DNA of 64,000 bases from Thiotrichaceae bacterium (GTDB lineage: Bacteria; Pseudomonadota; Gammaproteobacteria; Thiotrichales; Thiotrichaceae): assembly GCA_023144895.1 (NCBI GenBank), contig JAGLEV010000003.1, positions 40,202-104,201 on the forward strand, read 5' to 3'. Position numbers and translations under genes: made by a program. Shown piece by piece: positions 26,392 through 36,801 of this stretch; the first letter of the stretch is position 1, and each line of letters opens with the position of its first letter. A model generated the notes under the pieces. The model was not told where the DNA came from, did no database searches, and saw nothing but the letters and a program-made list of their open reading frames with translations.

Positions 26392-27219
26392 CTAGTTCAG
26401 AGTTCCTCTTAATGTCGGACCACCATATCCGCGCTCAATTTCAAAATCAAACTTCCCTCCTGCATTTTGAGGGCCGACTCTAAAGACATAACCATCACCA
26501 TTAGTATCGACTAATTGTTTTCCTCTTCCCACATTGAATATCGTCTCTTTACCCGATGTCGCAACTAAACTACCATCATCTAGCTTCTTCAAGCCAGATA
26601 AATAGATATCACCAGTATGAACACCATTAGGAGAGTCCTTAATGCTTACCCAGAAGTTTGCTGTTGAACCATTAGCACTGTTCCAGTCTTTAAGTTTGAC
26701 ATAGCCATTATGCCCTGGAATTGAACCTGTATGTACTCCTGGTGATAACGCAACAGGTCTAGGAGCAGGTGCTGGGGCTGGGGCTGAAATTGGAACTGGA
26801 GCGGGTACATAGTGAGTATATCCGTTACTGTTATTAGCATAGTGCCCATTATTATGGTAGTTAACGTTATTACCGAAGTTACCATTATTACCGTAGTTAA
26901 CGTTATGACCGAAGTTAACGTTATGACCGTAATTAGCATTATGACCGTAATTGGTATTGTTACTGTAATTAGCATTGTTACTGTAGTTAACGTTATTACC
27001 TCTATTACCAGAGAGCTGCTGGATTAATCCTATGAATAATTGCAACATAGTATTTGAATTGGCACCGCCACTCCGTAAATGACTAAACCCTCTGTTATTA
27101 GATTGGTTAAAGACATTACTATTATTTACATTTCTATTTCCATGAAAACCATTATGATTTAAATAGTTAGCACGTGGAGGGTTATTTTGAAATAAACCAC
27201 CATTAATATAATTTAACAT
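26392..27219 (-). CDS. Asn-rich hexapeptide-repeat protein with C-terminal globular domain
   Basis: This 275-residue protein is of unknown family. From the chosen start, the first 60 residues are Asn/Gly-rich. A short hydrophobic stretch (MLQLFIGLIQQLSG) follows. About nine tandem copies of a hexapeptide of the form [NH]N-x-N-[YF]-x come next (residues about 75-130), then a Pro/Ala linker (APVPISAPAPAPAPRPV). The last 115 residues form a folded-looking domain with two GVHTG(S/D)I motifs and a Ca-binding-like DTNGDGYVF. There is no Sec signal. The ATG at 27217-27219 is preferred over that at 27231 because GGAG lies 6 bases before it. Tyr/Asn-rich repeats suggest an aggregating or surface/matrix protein. 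Confidence 0.7.
   Translation of the reverse strand: MLNYINGGLFQNNPPRANYLNHNGFHGNRNVNNSNVFNQSNNRGFSHLRSGGANSNTMLQLFIGLIQQLSGNRGNNVNYSNNANYSNNTNYGHNANYGHNVNFGHNVNYGNNGNFGNNVNYHNNGHYANNSNGYTHYVPAPVPISAPAPAPAPRPVALSPGVHTGSIPGHNGYVKLKDWNSANGSTANFWVSIKDSPNGVHTGDIYLSGLKKLDDGSLVATSGKETIFNVGRGKQLVDTNGDGYVFRVGPQNAGGKFDFEIERGYGGPTLRGTLN
26830..26997 (-). repeat. 18-bp tandem repeats inside the Asn-rich gene
   Basis: About nine imperfect copies of an 18-base unit (plus-strand form TAACGTTATGACCGAAGT with variants) encode the hexapeptide repeat. Third-position variation changes while the Asn and Tyr/Phe codons stay, which suggests selection on the protein. Such arrays can change copy number by slippage. 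Confidence 0.85.
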
Positions 27220-27824
27220 ATTATTCTCCATAATTAATATTAATAATAGGCTGTTAAATTGTTAAATAAATTGATATGACTTGGGATAGACCGCTAAGCG
27301 AAATATTTCCATTAATAGCATTCATCCTAAACATCAAAGGTCAACAACCCATATGATCATATTAAAGTTACCTTTGTAAATCATTGCTATTAAGCTATTC
27401 ACAAATTTTCTTATATGATCACCTATACAATCGTCTAACTAACTCTATTAATTAACAAATAAAGGGATGAAAGGTTGATATTCTTCTATTAAAAGTTAAT
27501 CTACACCAGAATCCTTAAGCAGATAAATGACCAATCGCTCTTTTTTCCTCTATGAACCGCATTACAGAAGGCTCTAAAGTTTTGTAGTTTTTGTCTTTTT
27601 TAGAAAAATGAGAAGCCACTGCTAAATAACCAAGCCTATCACTTGCCCACAAAGTGCTTTAGGGTAATCAGTCGTTATTGATAACGCTATAATGGTTCGT
27701 TAATTTGTTTGTTCCTTTTTCAGCTATCGATACCTGCATTCCTTCACTCTGCCTTTTTCTCCTGTTATTCTTGCTTATTATATGGATTCGACCTTGAATA
27801 AATAACACCGTTGGGAGATATGCT
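27220..27824. other. Intergenic region between Asn-rich gene and dehydrogenase gene
   Basis: About 600 AT-rich bases hold promoters of the two divergent genes, repeat copy C (27547-27615) and the GGAG SD of the dehydrogenase (8 bases before its ATG). No small gene with credible start was seen. Confidence 0.4.
27547..27615 (-). repeat. Dispersed intergenic repeat, copy C (reverse orientation)
   Basis: The reverse complement reads CTTCTCATTTTTCTAAAAAAG... and then GCCTTCTGTAATGCGGTTCATAG. It aligns with the core of copies A and B. It is shorter and lacks the left GTTAGATTTTA block. Confidence 0.5.
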
Positions 27825-28781
27825 ATGCACAATCTAAAAGCCGCCATACTAGACGAAGCGACTTTTAATGCCAACGATCTTAATATGCAGCCTTTACTTG
27901 ACCTAGTAAAACACTGGCACCGTTACCCCTCAACAACATTAGAGCAACGCACAAAACATCTTGAGGGCATCACTATTGCGGTGGCTAATAAAACTGTTTT
28001 TGATAAAGCTTTACTGGAGAGTTTGCCCGAGTTAAAAGTTATTCTGCTCACCGCAACAGGCATGGATAATATCGACAAAGATGTTTGTAAACAGCAAGGT
28101 ATCACCACTTATAATGTTATAGATTACTGTACAGCCTCTGTTTCACAGCATGTTTTCACCCTAATTTTAGCCTTATCAACCAATCTTCTCGCCTATCAAA
28201 ATATGACAAAAACAGGTGGCTGGTCAGGTCATGCAAACTTTACTAGTCTACAATTTTCGATTCAAGAACTGGAGGGTAAAACACTCGGTTTGATTGGCTA
28301 TGGTGCATTAGCAAAAGGTGTTGAAAAACTAGCAAAAGCCTTTGGAATGAAAATACTCATTGCACAGCGTACAGGTTCCAAGTTAGCAGATGAAGGACGT
28401 TTACTATTAGAGGATTTACTACCACAAGTTGATGTCTTGAGCATTCACTGCCCACTAATCCCTGCAACTAAGCACTTAATTAATGCCAAAACTTTACAAC
28501 AAATGAAACCTCATGCCTTATTGATTAATACCGCAAGAGGTGCAGTTGTCGATAATGTGGCATTAGCCAATGCTCTACGCCACAACGTTATTGGTGGTGC
28601 GGGGATTGATGTATTGGAAATTGAACCACCACCTGCGGATCATCCACTGATTGCGAATGACTTACCTAACTTAATTCTTACACCACATATTGCTTGGGCT
28701 TCTGTTGAGGCAAGACAGCGAGTGATTAATAATGTGGTAACTCATTTAAAAAGCTGGCTAAATTCTGATGATAATACATGA
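27825..28781 (+). CDS. hprA: D-2-hydroxyacid dehydrogenase, glycerate dehydrogenase/hydroxypyruvate reductase-like
   Basis: This is an NAD(P)-dependent reductase of 2-keto acids, probably hydroxypyruvate to glycerate in C2/serine metabolism. The 318-residue protein has a split catalytic domain and a central Rossmann domain with GLIGYGALAKGV (about residues 153-164, third Gly replaced by Ala). The catalytic Arg is in NTARGAVVDN (about 235-244), the Glu in GIDVLEIEPP (about 262-271) and the His in LTPHIAWAS (about 284-292). Relatives with phosphoglycerate or lactate specificity cannot be excluded. In an autotroph, a photorespiratory glycolate salvage role would be natural (inference). The stop codon lies within a 17-bp inverted repeat. 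Confidence 0.87.
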   Translation: MHNLKAAILDEATFNANDLNMQPLLDLVKHWHRYPSTTLEQRTKHLEGITIAVANKTVFDKALLESLPELKVILLTATGMDNIDKDVCKQQGITTYNVIDYCTASVSQHVFTLILALSTNLLAYQNMTKTGGWSGHANFTSLQFSIQELEGKTLGLIGYGALAKGVEKLAKAFGMKILIAQRTGSKLADEGRLLLEDLLPQVDVLSIHCPLIPATKHLINAKTLQQMKPHALLINTARGAVVDNVALANALRHNVIGGAGIDVLEIEPPPADHPLIANDLPNLILTPHIAWASVEARQRVINNVVTHLKSWLNSDDNT

Positions 28782-28813
28782 TTTTATGAAAAATCCTGTA
28801 TTATCATCAGAAT
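28762..28813. terminator. 17-bp perfect inverted repeat spanning the dehydrogenase stop codon
   Basis: ATTCTGATGATAATACA (28762-28778) is exactly repeated in reverse complement at 28797-28813, with an 18-base loop that contains the TGA stop. It lies between the convergent dehydrogenase and greA genes, so it could end or stabilise both transcripts. The stem is AT-rich with no T-run. Confidence 0.6.
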
Positions 28814-28857
28814 AGCAATTAAAAGCTGGTACCTAAAGTCACCAGCATCATCACCAG

Positions 28858-29340
28858 CTAAACGTAGCGTGCTTCAACAATTTCATACTCAACCATGCCA
28901 CTAGGTGCTTTAACCACGGCAATCTCGCCTTCTTCCTTGCCAATAAGCGCTCTAGCAATCGGTGAGGTGACAGCAATACGATTTTTCTTAATATCTGCTT
29001 CAATATCACCAACAATTTGATACGTCACCGTCTCTTCTGTCTCAATATTCTCCAGTTCAACTGTTGCACCAAACACCACTCTGCCTTCATTATTAGTGCC
29101 TAAACTAAGAACATCAATAACCTGAGCCGTAGAAAGCATGCCTTCTAGCTCTTGAATACGTCCTTCATTAAATCCCTGCTCTTCCCTAGCCGCATGATAT
29201 TCTGCATTTTCCTTTAAATCACCATGCTCTCTAGCCGTTGCAATATCAGCAACAATCCGTGGACGCACTACTTGTTTTAGATGATTAAGCTCATCTTTTA
29301 ATTCATCAGCACCAACTGCAGTAATCGGAGCACGAACCAT
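28858..29340 (-). CDS. greA: Transcription elongation factor GreA
   Basis: GreA rescues backtracked RNA polymerase by stimulating transcript cleavage. The 160-residue protein has the N-terminal coiled coil (about residues 10-75) with the acidic tip segment [23 protein letters not shown] and a C-terminal FKBP-like domain ending [14 protein letters not shown]...YEIVEARYV. Its start overlaps the carB stop by one base (TAATG at 29340), so it is coupled to carAB, an order common in gammaproteobacteria. Confidence 0.96.
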   Translation of the reverse strand: MVRAPITAVGADELKDELNHLKQVVRPRIVADIATAREHGDLKENAEYHAAREEQGFNEGRIQELEGMLSTAQVIDVLSLGTNNEGRVVFGATVELENIETEETVTYQIVGDIEADIKKNRIAVTSPIARALIGKEEGEIAVVKAPSGMVEYEIVEARYV

Positions 29341-32300
29341 TAGAGAATTCCTTTATGTAGATTTTGAAGACTATACACCGTGTTTTTATTCACATATTTA
29401 ATCGACTCACAAAGTGCTAAAGCACCTGATATCGTCGTTGAATAAGTTACCTTACCATGTAATGCCTGTGAACGTATCTCTGATGAGTCATTAGTTGACT
29501 GTTTTCCTTCTGTTGTATTAACAATCAAGTCAATCGCTTTGTTTTTGATAATATCAACAATATGAGGACGACCTTCACGTACCTTATTCACTAACTTAGA
29601 ATCAATGCCCGCTTTTTCTAAGACTCGCTTAGTGCCACGTGTTGCTAACAGATCAAAACCCTGCTCTGAAAGCGACCGAGCAACATCAACAATAGCAACA
29701 CGATCGGCTTCTCGTACACTCAAAAAAGCCGTACCTGAAGTAGGAATATTCACACCTGCCCCATATTGTGCCTTACCAAAGGCTTCACCAAAGGTAGACC
29801 CCACTCCCATGACCTCACCTGTTGACTTCATCTCAGGAGATAAAACAGGATCAACACCTTGGAATTTAGCAAAAGGGAATACCGCTTCTTTTACTGAATA
29901 ATATGTAGGAATGATTTCTTCTAACTCACCCTGCTCTTCTAATGACTTACCCGCCATACAAAGTGCTGCAATCTTTGCTAGTGGGCGACCTGTCGCCTTT
30001 GATACAAAGGGAACAGTACGTGAAGCACGAGGATTAACCTCTAAGATATAAATTTCCTCCCCCTTAATCGCGAACTGAGCATTCATTAAACCCACCACTT
30101 GTAGAGCCAAGCCAAGCTGGGTCATTTGTTTACGCAATTCATCTTGGAGTTCAGTACTTAATGAATAAGGCGGTAATGAACAAGCAGAGTCACCTGAGTG
30201 TACACCTGCTTGCTCGATATGCTGCATAATGCCACCAATTAAGACATCTTTACCATCACAAATGGCATCAATATCCACTTCAATCGCATCATCTAAAAAA
30301 CGATCTAACAAGACAGGTGAGTCATTCGATACCTTAATAGCACTCTGCATATAGTAGCGTAGATCTTCTTCAGTATGAACAATCTCCATTCCACGCCCAC
30401 CCAATACATAAGAAGGACGCACCACTAAAGGATAGCCAATTTCTTTTGCCAAGCGTACTGAAGACTCTAAATCACGTGCTGTACGATTTGGTGGTTGTTT
30501 TAAGCCTAGCTTCTCAATGAGCTGCTGAAAGCGTTCACGATCTTCCGCTAAATCAATCGCATCAGGAGACGTACCAATAATTGGTGCTCCAGCTGCTTCT
30601 AATGCTTCAGCTAGTTTTAAAGGTGTTTGTCCACCGTATTGCACAATAAGACCTTTAGGCTTTTCAATATGTACAATTTCCAATACATCTTCTAGCGTCA
30701 ATGGCTCAAAGTACAAACGATCTGAGGTATCATAATCCGTTGAAACCGTCTCAGGATTACAATTAATCATAATCGTTTCATAGCCATCATCACGCATTGC
30801 AAAAGCCGCATGAACACAGCAATAATCAAACTCAATACCTTGTCCAATGCGATTAGGGCCACCCCCTAAGATAATAATTTTTTCCTTATCCGTAGGCTGT
30901 GACTCACATTCCTCATCATAGCTTGAATACAAATAAGCAGTATCTGTTGAAAACTCCGCTGCACAAGTATCAACCCGCTTATAAATAGGTCGAACTCCTA
31001 GGCCCTGACGATATTGACGTACCGTTTTTTCACTCGCTTGTAATAGACCCGCAAGTTGACGATCAGAAAAACCTTTGCGTTTAAGCTGACGCATCTGATG
31101 TGCATCAACCTCTTTAATAAAACGACCCGACAAATCATTTTCAGTCGTAATTAAATCTTTAATCTGTGCAAGGAACCAAGGATCAATCGAAGTCAGCTCA
31201 AATAACTCCTCATTCGACATACCAAAACGCATCGCATCACCAAGATAAAGAATACGTTCACTACCTGCGTCTGTGAGCTGTCGACGTAGCTCTCCTTTAC
31301 TTGATGGATCTTCTAAATCAACTTTATTCGCTAAGCCATCAATGCCTGTTTCCAAGCCACGTAATGCTTTTTGGAATGACTCTTGAAAAGTCCGTCCAAT
31401 CGCCATTACCTCGCCTACCGACTTCATTTGTGTTGTTAAACGATCATCAGCTTGAGGGAATTTCTCAAAAGTAAAACGTGGAATTTTTGTTACGACATAA
31501 TCAATACTTGGCTCAAATGAAGCAGGCATTGCATCACCTGTAATTTCATTACGCAACTCATCTAAGGTATAACCAACCGCTAGCTTTGCGGCAATTCTAG
31601 CAATAGGAAAACCTGTCGCTTTTGAAGCCAAAGCAGATGAACGAGAAACACGAGGGTTCATCTCAATAATCACCATCCGCCCATCTTCTGGGTTGATAGA
31701 GAACTGAACATTAGAACCACCTGTATCCACACCAATTTTACGCAATACCGCTAAAGAAGCATTACGCATAATTTGATATTCTTTATCCGTCAGCGTTTGT
31801 GCAGGTGCAACCGTAATGGAGTCACCCGTATGAATACCCATGGGATCAAGATTTTCAATAGCACAAATAATAATACAATTATCTTTATGATCTCGTACCA
31901 CTTCCATTTCATACTCTTTCCAGCCTAATAAAGACTCTTCAAGTAAGACTTCGGTTGTAGGAGAAAGGTCAAGACCACGGGCAACAATATCTTCAAATTC
32001 ATCTTGATTATAAGCAATACCGCCGCCTGATCCCCCCATCGTGAACGACGGACGTATAATCATTGGAAAGCCGATGACTTTTAGTACTTCGCGGGCTTCT
32101 TCCATCGTATGTGCAACATCAGAGGGTGCAGAAGCTAAACCAATTTCCTCCATGGCTTTACGAAATTTCAAGCGATCTTCTGCCATATCAATGGCTTTAC
32201 TTTTCGCGCCAATCATCTCAACATCATACTTTTCTAAAATACCTTCACGTTCAAGGTCTAAAGCACAATTTAATGCCGTTTGCCCACCCATTGTTGGCAA

Positions 32301-32558
32301 AATCACATCAGGACGCTCTTTCTCAATAATATTGGCAACACAATCCCACTGGATTGGCTCAATATAAATAGCATCCGCCATTTCTGGATCGGTCATGATC
32401 GTGGCAGGGTTAGAGTTGACAAGAATGACTCGATAGCCTTCCTCTCGTAGTGCTTTACAGGCTTGTGCACCTGAGTAGTCAAATTCACATGCTTGACCGA
32501 TAACAATCGGACCCGCACCAATGATTAATACACTTTTTATATCTGAACGTTTAGGCAT
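29340..32558 (-). CDS. carB: Carbamoyl-phosphate synthase large subunit
   Basis: This subunit makes carbamoyl phosphate for arginine and pyrimidine synthesis from bicarbonate, ammonia (delivered by CarA) and two ATP. The 1072-residue protein has two homologous ATP-grasp halves. The first starts [23 protein letters not shown] and has ATP-binding [11 protein letters not shown]. The second starts [22 protein letters not shown] and has [10 protein letters not shown]. The C-terminal allosteric MGS-like domain (about residues 940-1072) is also present. Two conserved NPR loops ([17 protein letters not shown] and [17 protein letters not shown]) are visible. It follows carA after 5 bases. Confidence 0.97.
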   Translation of the reverse strand: MPKRSDIKSVLIIGAGPIVIGQACEFDYSGAQACKALREEGYRVILVNSNPATIMTDPEMADAIYIEPIQWDCVANIIEKERPDVILPTMGGQTALNCALDLEREGILEKYDVEMIGAKSKAIDMAEDRLKFRKAMEEIGLASAPSDVAHTMEEAREVLKVIGFPMIIRPSFTMGGSGGGIAYNQDEFEDIVARGLDLSPTTEVLLEESLLGWKEYEMEVVRDHKDNCIIICAIENLDPMGIHTGDSITVAPAQTLTDKEYQIMRNASLAVLRKIGVDTGGSNVQFSINPEDGRMVIIEMNPRVSRSSALASKATGFPIARIAAKLAVGYTLDELRNEITGDAMPASFEPSIDYVVTKIPRFTFEKFPQADDRLTTQMKSVGEVMAIGRTFQESFQKALRGLETGIDGLANKVDLEDPSSKGELRRQLTDAGSERILYLGDAMRFGMSNEELFELTSIDPWFLAQIKDLITTENDLSGRFIKEVDAHQMRQLKRKGFSDRQLAGLLQASEKTVRQYRQGLGVRPIYKRVDTCAAEFSTDTAYLYSSYDEECESQPTDKEKIIILGGGPNRIGQGIEFDYCCVHAAFAMRDDGYETIMINCNPETVSTDYDTSDRLYFEPLTLEDVLEIVHIEKPKGLIVQYGGQTPLKLAEALEAAGAPIIGTSPDAIDLAEDRERFQQLIEKLGLKQPPNRTARDLESSVRLAKEIGYPLVVRPSYVLGGRGMEIVHTEEDLRYYMQSAIKVSNDSPVLLDRFLDDAIEVDIDAICDGKDVLIGGIMQHIEQAGVHSGDSACSLPPYSLSTELQDELRKQMTQLGLALQVVGLMNAQFAIKGEEIYILEVNPRASRTVPFVSKATGRPLAKIAALCMAGKSLEEQGELEEIIPTYYSVKEAVFPFAKFQGVDPVLSPEMKSTGEVMGVGSTFGEAFGKAQYGAGVNIPTSGTAFLSVREADRVAIVDVARSLSEQGFDLLATRGTKRVLEKAGIDSKLVNKVREGRPHIVDIIKNKAIDLIVNTTEGKQSTNDSSEIRSQALHGKVTYSTTISGALALCESIKYVNKNTVYSLQNLHKGIL

Positions 32559-32563
32559 GAGAC

Positions 32564-33700
32564 TTAGTGTTTTCCTTTCATCATTGAAATAAATTCGTCG
32601 AATACAGGCGCAACATCATGTGGGCCGGGACTCGCTTCGGGGTGTCCTTGAAAACCAAAGGCAGGACAATCAGTACGACGCATACCTTGCAAGGTATGAT
32701 CAAATAAAGAACGATGTGTCGCTTCAATATTGTCAGGTAAAGAGCTTTCATCGACAGTGAAACCATGGTTCTGACTACTAATCATTACCTCTTCACTTGC
32801 TAACTCTTGTACTGGATGGTTGGCACCATGATGACCAAATTTCATTTTCACTGTTTGCGCACCACTAGCAAGACCCAGTAACTGATGCCCTAAGCAAATA
32901 CCAAAAGTAGGTATTTTTTTCTCAGTTAAGTTTTTAATTGCCTCTATCGCATAATCACAAGGCTCTGGATCACCCGGGCCATTGGAGAGGAAAACGCCAT
33001 CAGGAGACATTGCTAACACATCAGCAGCAGAGGTGGTTGCAGGAACCACCGTCACATGACAACCACGATCAACTAACATGCGAAGAATATTTTTCTTTAC
33101 ACCAAAGTCATAGGCAACAACGTTAAAGTCAGCGCTTTCTTTAGTGATAGTTTTGGACTCTAGTGGGCTGAGTTGCCAAGAGCCTTCTGTCCAATCATAA
33201 GGTTCTGCTGTAGTGACTTCTTTGGCTAAATCTAATCCTTTTAGACCCGCGAAAGATTTTGCTTTATCTAGAGCGCGTTCTACCGAAGGATTATCACCAC
33301 TGATAATACAACCACTCTGAGCGCCTTTTTGGCGCAAGATACGGGTTAAGCGACGTGTATCAATATCTGCAATACCAACAACTCCCCGATCGATCATATA
33401 TTCAGGCAATGATTGCTCTGAGCGCCAATTACTCAGCACCAAGGGAACATCTTTAACAATTAAACCGCCAGCATGAATAGCATCAGCCTCTTCATCTTCA
33501 GCATTAACACCCGTATTACCAATATGAGGGTAAGTTAATGTAATCAATTGTCGTGCATAGGAGGGGTCTGTGAGGATTTCTTGATAACCTGTTAATGCGG
33601 TATTAAAGACGACCTCACCCACCGTTTCACCATCACAGCCAATCGACTCACCATGGAAGACACTACCATCTTCTAAAACTAAAAGAGAACGCTTTCTCAT
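32564..33700 (-). CDS. carA: Carbamoyl-phosphate synthase small subunit (glutaminase)
   Basis: CarA hydrolyses glutamine and channels ammonia to CarB. The 378-residue protein has the N-terminal CPSase small-chain domain (about residues 1-150: [43 protein letters not shown]) and a class I glutamine amidotransferase domain. The nucleophile Cys is in [12 protein letters not shown] and the His/Glu pair is in [12 protein letters not shown]. It is the first gene of carA-carB-greA. The 400-base upstream region has no recognisable ArgR or attenuator structure that I can vouch for. Confidence 0.97.
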   Translation of the reverse strand: MRKRSLLVLEDGSVFHGESIGCDGETVGEVVFNTALTGYQEILTDPSYARQLITLTYPHIGNTGVNAEDEEADAIHAGGLIVKDVPLVLSNWRSEQSLPEYMIDRGVVGIADIDTRRLTRILRQKGAQSGCIISGDNPSVERALDKAKSFAGLKGLDLAKEVTTAEPYDWTEGSWQLSPLESKTITKESADFNVVAYDFGVKKNILRMLVDRGCHVTVVPATTSAADVLAMSPDGVFLSNGPGDPEPCDYAIEAIKNLTEKKIPTFGICLGHQLLGLASGAQTVKMKFGHHGANHPVQELASEEVMISSQNHGFTVDESSLPDNIEATHRSLFDHTLQGMRRTDCPAFGFQGHPEASPGPHDVAPVFDEFISMMKGKH

Positions 33701-34102
33701 ATTACCACCTTCCTATTGTTAGTAATAATAACATAGTCAGATACTTACATGAAGTATGGGGATACTTTAACACAATAGATCACCTCTAGATTTTGGGTGT
33801 GAAAATTACAACACAGTGTCCATGACAAACGTGACGATTTTAATGGAAAATCACTTGTACTGTCTATAGATGTTTTTTCTAATGGTGTTTTAGTTAATAT
33901 TCTATATAAGTCACTGAATAGTTAGATTTATTTTTATTAAAGTGGCTTATATATGAGGTTTTAAGCTTAAAATAGAATAATATTTTTAGTAAAAATTTAG
34001 CATTTCGTGCATCTCTACGAAAAAAATCATAAGAAAACATTTTTTATGCGTAAGATTTACTAGCCAAAGAGGTTCACACTTTGGCTAAAATATTTCTTTT
34101 GT
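33701..34102. other. carA upstream region
   Basis: About 400 AT-rich bases without a gene. There is an inverted pair TATATAAGTCACT (33903-33915) and AGTGGCTTATATA (33941-33953), 12 of 13 matching, with a 25-base spacer. A 9-bp hairpin (34061-34087) lies after the SGNH gene. The long leader could carry pyrimidine or arginine control of carA, but I see no known element. Confidence 0.4.
34061..34087 (-). terminator. Hairpin after the SGNH-domain gene
   Basis: TAGCCAAAG (34061-34069) pairs with CTTTGGCTA (34079-34087), 9-base-loop stem. It lies 16 bases past the minus-strand stop at 34103. The following minus-strand bases are not T-rich, so termination strength is doubtful. Confidence 0.5.
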
Positions 34103-34954
34103 TTACAACCGTCCCAAAATCGATCGCTTAAAAAGAATTTTCCCCAAATGCTTAGCGCCCGCAGGGGTTAAGTGCCAACCATCATAAGAAATTAAATGTA
34201 TATTATCAGTAAAAATAGTACATTTTGTATGAGAGCCACAAAGTAGCTTGGTTTGGTCAATAAATATCGACCTTCCTGTAATACGTTGACGTAACACTGC
34301 ATTGATCTTTTGTACTTCGGGATCAACATCATTTTTTATGGCTTTAAGCTCTGGAGTAGACATTCTCATATAACGTCGGGGGGATATTTTGCCAAAACCT
34401 TTACTACCCACAACAATCACTTTTTGATTGGGTTTAAGCCTTAAATGTTTAATCGTAAAAGGCAATACTCGTGCGGTATTGAGTTTCCAACGTGCTGAAA
34501 AAATAATAATATCTGCTTCTTTAATTTGCTCTTTTGCCTGCATCAAGCTATCCGTTCTTGCCTCATTGGCACACAGAGGACGGTCTTTTTTATCAACAAA
34601 TTTCCCTCCTTTACCATTTAATACGGGCTGACATTGATAAGGAATATAGCGCATGCTGATTTGGAAATTTTGTAAGTAGTTATTAGACAACATTGAGTTA
34701 AGAAAATCACAGCCATGACTATCACCAATGAGTAGTATTTTCTTTTTATGACTCTTTTTATTAAAGGCTTTTCTACGAATAGTGTTGCAACGTGAAAACG
34801 TATATTTTCCATTGATTTGCACGCTGGAATCGCGGATTAAATTTCTTTTGAAGGAAGCTGATGGTTTCGCAGGAGAGGCATAAACGCCCGTAATAAAGAT
34901 AAGACTGATTACACCAGTCGTTAAAAAAATAGTTGAAGGCTTTATTCTCATCAT
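34103..34954 (-). CDS. Exported SGNH-fold protein (acyltransferase/esterase-like)
   Basis: This 283-residue protein has an N-terminal signal or anchor (MMRIKPSTIFLTTGVISLIFITGVYASP) and a domain with GDSHGCDF (block I, Ser in GDSH, about residues 78-85). The C-terminal DGWHLTPAGAKHL (Asp/His of the catalytic triad, about 258-270) completes the SGNH signature. Isolated SGNH domains of this kind resemble the periplasmic half of OafA-type O-antigen acyltransferases, which modify sugars at the cell surface. The fused membrane acyltransferase half is absent. I chose 34954 over an upstream ATG (34996) because it gives a normal signal peptide and has AGAGAG upstream. It is a single gene, and its target is unknown. 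Confidence 0.75.
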   Translation of the reverse strand: MMRIKPSTIFLTTGVISLIFITGVYASPAKPSASFKRNLIRDSSVQINGKYTFSRCNTIRRKAFNKKSHKKKILLIGDSHGCDFLNSMLSNNYLQNFQISMRYIPYQCQPVLNGKGGKFVDKKDRPLCANEARTDSLMQAKEQIKEADIIIFSARWKLNTARVLPFTIKHLRLKPNQKVIVVGSKGFGKISPRRYMRMSTPELKAIKNDVDPEVQKINAVLRQRITGRSIFIDQTKLLCGSHTKCTIFTDNIHLISYDGWHLTPAGAKHLGKILFKRSILGRL

Positions 34955-35093
34955 ACCTATCTCTCTTTGTACTATTAAAGTAAAATTATACTTCATTTCA
35001 AAGATTTAGTGGATTTATTTAAGGTTGATTTTTAATCTAAGCAATAAGGTGTATTATAGATGACCTCACCCTATCCACAAAAAGGTTAACTCA

Positions 35094-36023
35094 ATGTCTA
35101 ACACGGTTCGTATTGCAACACGTAAAAGTCCATTAGCACTATGGCAAGCCAATGAAGTAGGACGCTTATTACAATTGAATCATCCAGAACTTATCATTGA
35201 ATTAGTGACTATGACGACTAAGGGTGACAAAATTCTTGATACACCGCTGGCTAAAGTGGGTGGCAAGGGCTTATTTGTTAAGGAACTTGAAATTGGAATA
35301 CTGGAAGATAAAGCAGATATTGCGGTTCATTCAATGAAAGATGTTCCCGTTAGCTTTCCAGAAGGGCTACACCTAGCAACCTTATTAACACGCGAAGATC
35401 CTAGTGATGCCTTTGTTTCTAATAAGTACGCTTCTTTTGATGATTTACCACAAAATGCAACATTAGGGACTTGTAGCCTACGTCGCCAAACGCAATTACG
35501 TGAAAAACGACCTGATATAAAAATCGCTGACCTTAGAGGTAGCGTCAATACCCGTTTACAAAAGCTTGATGAGGGGCATTTTGATGCCATTATTCTTGCC
35601 AGCGCAGGGCTTAAACGTCTTGGATTTATGGATCGCATTACTCAAGCAATTCCAACAGAACTAAGCCTTCCCGCTGTGGGGCAAGGTGCTATTGGTATTG
35701 AGTGTCGAATAGATGATGATCGTATCCATGCACTACTAGCGCCATTAAATGACACTGAAACAACGATTAGGGTCACTGCAGAACGCGCACTCAATCAACG
35801 CTTAAATGGGGGTTGCCAAGTCCCCATTGCAGGTTATGCCGAGCTTGATAATGATGTATTACGTCTGCGTGGCATGGTTGGGTTTGCTGATGGTTCAAAA
35901 GTCTACCGTAGCGAACGCACAGGCACTGCTGATCAAGCGGAACAACTGGGTGTAGAAGTCGCTGAGGATATTATCGCCCAAGGGGGTGGTGCTGCATTAG
36001 CGAGTGTTGGTATTAACTTATAA
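35094..36023 (+). CDS. hemC: Porphobilinogen deaminase (hydroxymethylbilane synthase)
   Basis: This enzyme joins four porphobilinogens into hydroxymethylbilane, feeding haem, sirohaem and haem d1. The 309-residue protein shows [16 protein letters not shown] at the start, [26 protein letters not shown] and [12 protein letters not shown]. The dipyrromethane-binding Cys is in [12 protein letters not shown] (about residue 242). AAGG lies about 8 bases before the ATG. It starts the hemCDXY operon, with hemD beginning directly after its stop. Confidence 0.97.
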   Translation: MSNTVRIATRKSPLALWQANEVGRLLQLNHPELIIELVTMTTKGDKILDTPLAKVGGKGLFVKELEIGILEDKADIAVHSMKDVPVSFPEGLHLATLLTREDPSDAFVSNKYASFDDLPQNATLGTCSLRRQTQLREKRPDIKIADLRGSVNTRLQKLDEGHFDAIILASAGLKRLGFMDRITQAIPTELSLPAVGQGAIGIECRIDDDRIHALLAPLNDTETTIRVTAERALNQRLNGGCQVPIAGYAELDNDVLRLRGMVGFADGSKVYRSERTGTADQAEQLGVEVAEDIIAQGGGAALASVGINL

Positions 36024-36794
36024 GTGACTAAGCAAGCTTTACAAGTCTTAGTCACACGCCCGACTCATCAAGCCGATAGTCTTTGTTATCAGCTTGAGGA
36101 GATGGGTGTTGTTGTACACCGTTTCCCAACGATTGAGATACAGGGCTGTTCTCCAGAATTACCTCTCTCTCTGGATAAAAACACGATCATCATCTTCACT
36201 AGTGTGAATGCTGTCAATTATGGCTTGGAATATTTTACCCACCGCAATATTTCATTAAGCCAGCATAAAATCCTCGCTATTGGTGCTAAAACGACTCAAC
36301 AACTCATTAAGCATGACCTGTATATTAGCGTTCAAGCGAAAGCACCGTATAACTCAGAAAGCCTATTAAAGCTCCCTATTCTCAACGAGGACATTCAGCA
36401 ACAGTCTATTTTAATTATTAAAGGTCAAGGTGGGCGAGGTTTTTTAAAGCGCGAACTACTCAATAGAAAAGCGTCTGTCCAAGGCTTATCAGTTTATCAA
36501 CGTACGCTTCCTAAGATAGAAAAAGCAGTATTAGCCACTCTCTACAAAGCTCCTATTGATATTATTATGTTAACCAGTGTTGAAAGTACTCAAAACCTCA
36601 TGACCTTGCTAGCTGAACAGCCACCAGCATGGCTAACGCAGGCTCAACTTTTGCTAGGTAGTCCACGTATTGCTGATAAAATTAAAAGCCTTGCACTACC
36701 TAATCCTTATTGGACGGCGAGTAATCCTGCTGATAAGGCGATGCTTGCCTGTCTGAATAGAGCGAGTACAATGAAGCACAATACACTTAAATAG
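36024..36794 (+). CDS. hemD: Uroporphyrinogen-III synthase
   Basis: HemD closes the linear tetrapyrrole and inverts ring D to give uroporphyrinogen III. The 256-residue protein has LVTRPTHQADSLCYQLEEMG near the start, IIIFTSVNAVNYGLEYF, ILIIKGQGGRGFLKRELLNRKASV and a later TSVESTQNLM, the family pattern despite low overall conservation. The start is GTG, immediately following the hemC TAA. It is the second gene of hemCDXY. Confidence 0.92.
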   Translation: MTKQALQVLVTRPTHQADSLCYQLEEMGVVVHRFPTIEIQGCSPELPLSLDKNTIIIFTSVNAVNYGLEYFTHRNISLSQHKILAIGAKTTQQLIKHDLYISVQAKAPYNSESLLKLPILNEDIQQQSILIIKGQGGRGFLKRELLNRKASVQGLSVYQRTLPKIEKAVLATLYKAPIDIIMLTSVESTQNLMTLLAEQPPAWLTQAQLLLGSPRIADKIKSLALPNPYWTASNPADKAMLACLNRASTMKHNTLK

Positions 36795-36801
36795 TAAAAT
36801 C

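Noticed and set aside
26830..26997. Regular 18-bp repeats suggesting a CRISPR array
   Set aside because: There are no spacers between units. The repeats are in frame within an open gene and encode a hexapeptide. No cas gene is near.
26812..27027. Plus-strand ORF antisense to the Asn-rich repeats
   Set aside because: It is a shadow of the tandem repeat (Val/Ile/Thr periodic), with no SD and no independent support.
29605..29901. ORFs on the plus strand inside carB, hppA and ftsH
   Set aside because: They lie wholly antisense to highly conserved genes and have Ser/Pro/Thr-rich shadow composition.
33903..33953. TATATAAG inverted pair as a carA operator or attenuator
   Set aside because: It is far from the carA start, AT-only and one mismatch in 13. 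There is no match to ArgR or PurR sites that I can defend, so it is noted only in the region entry.
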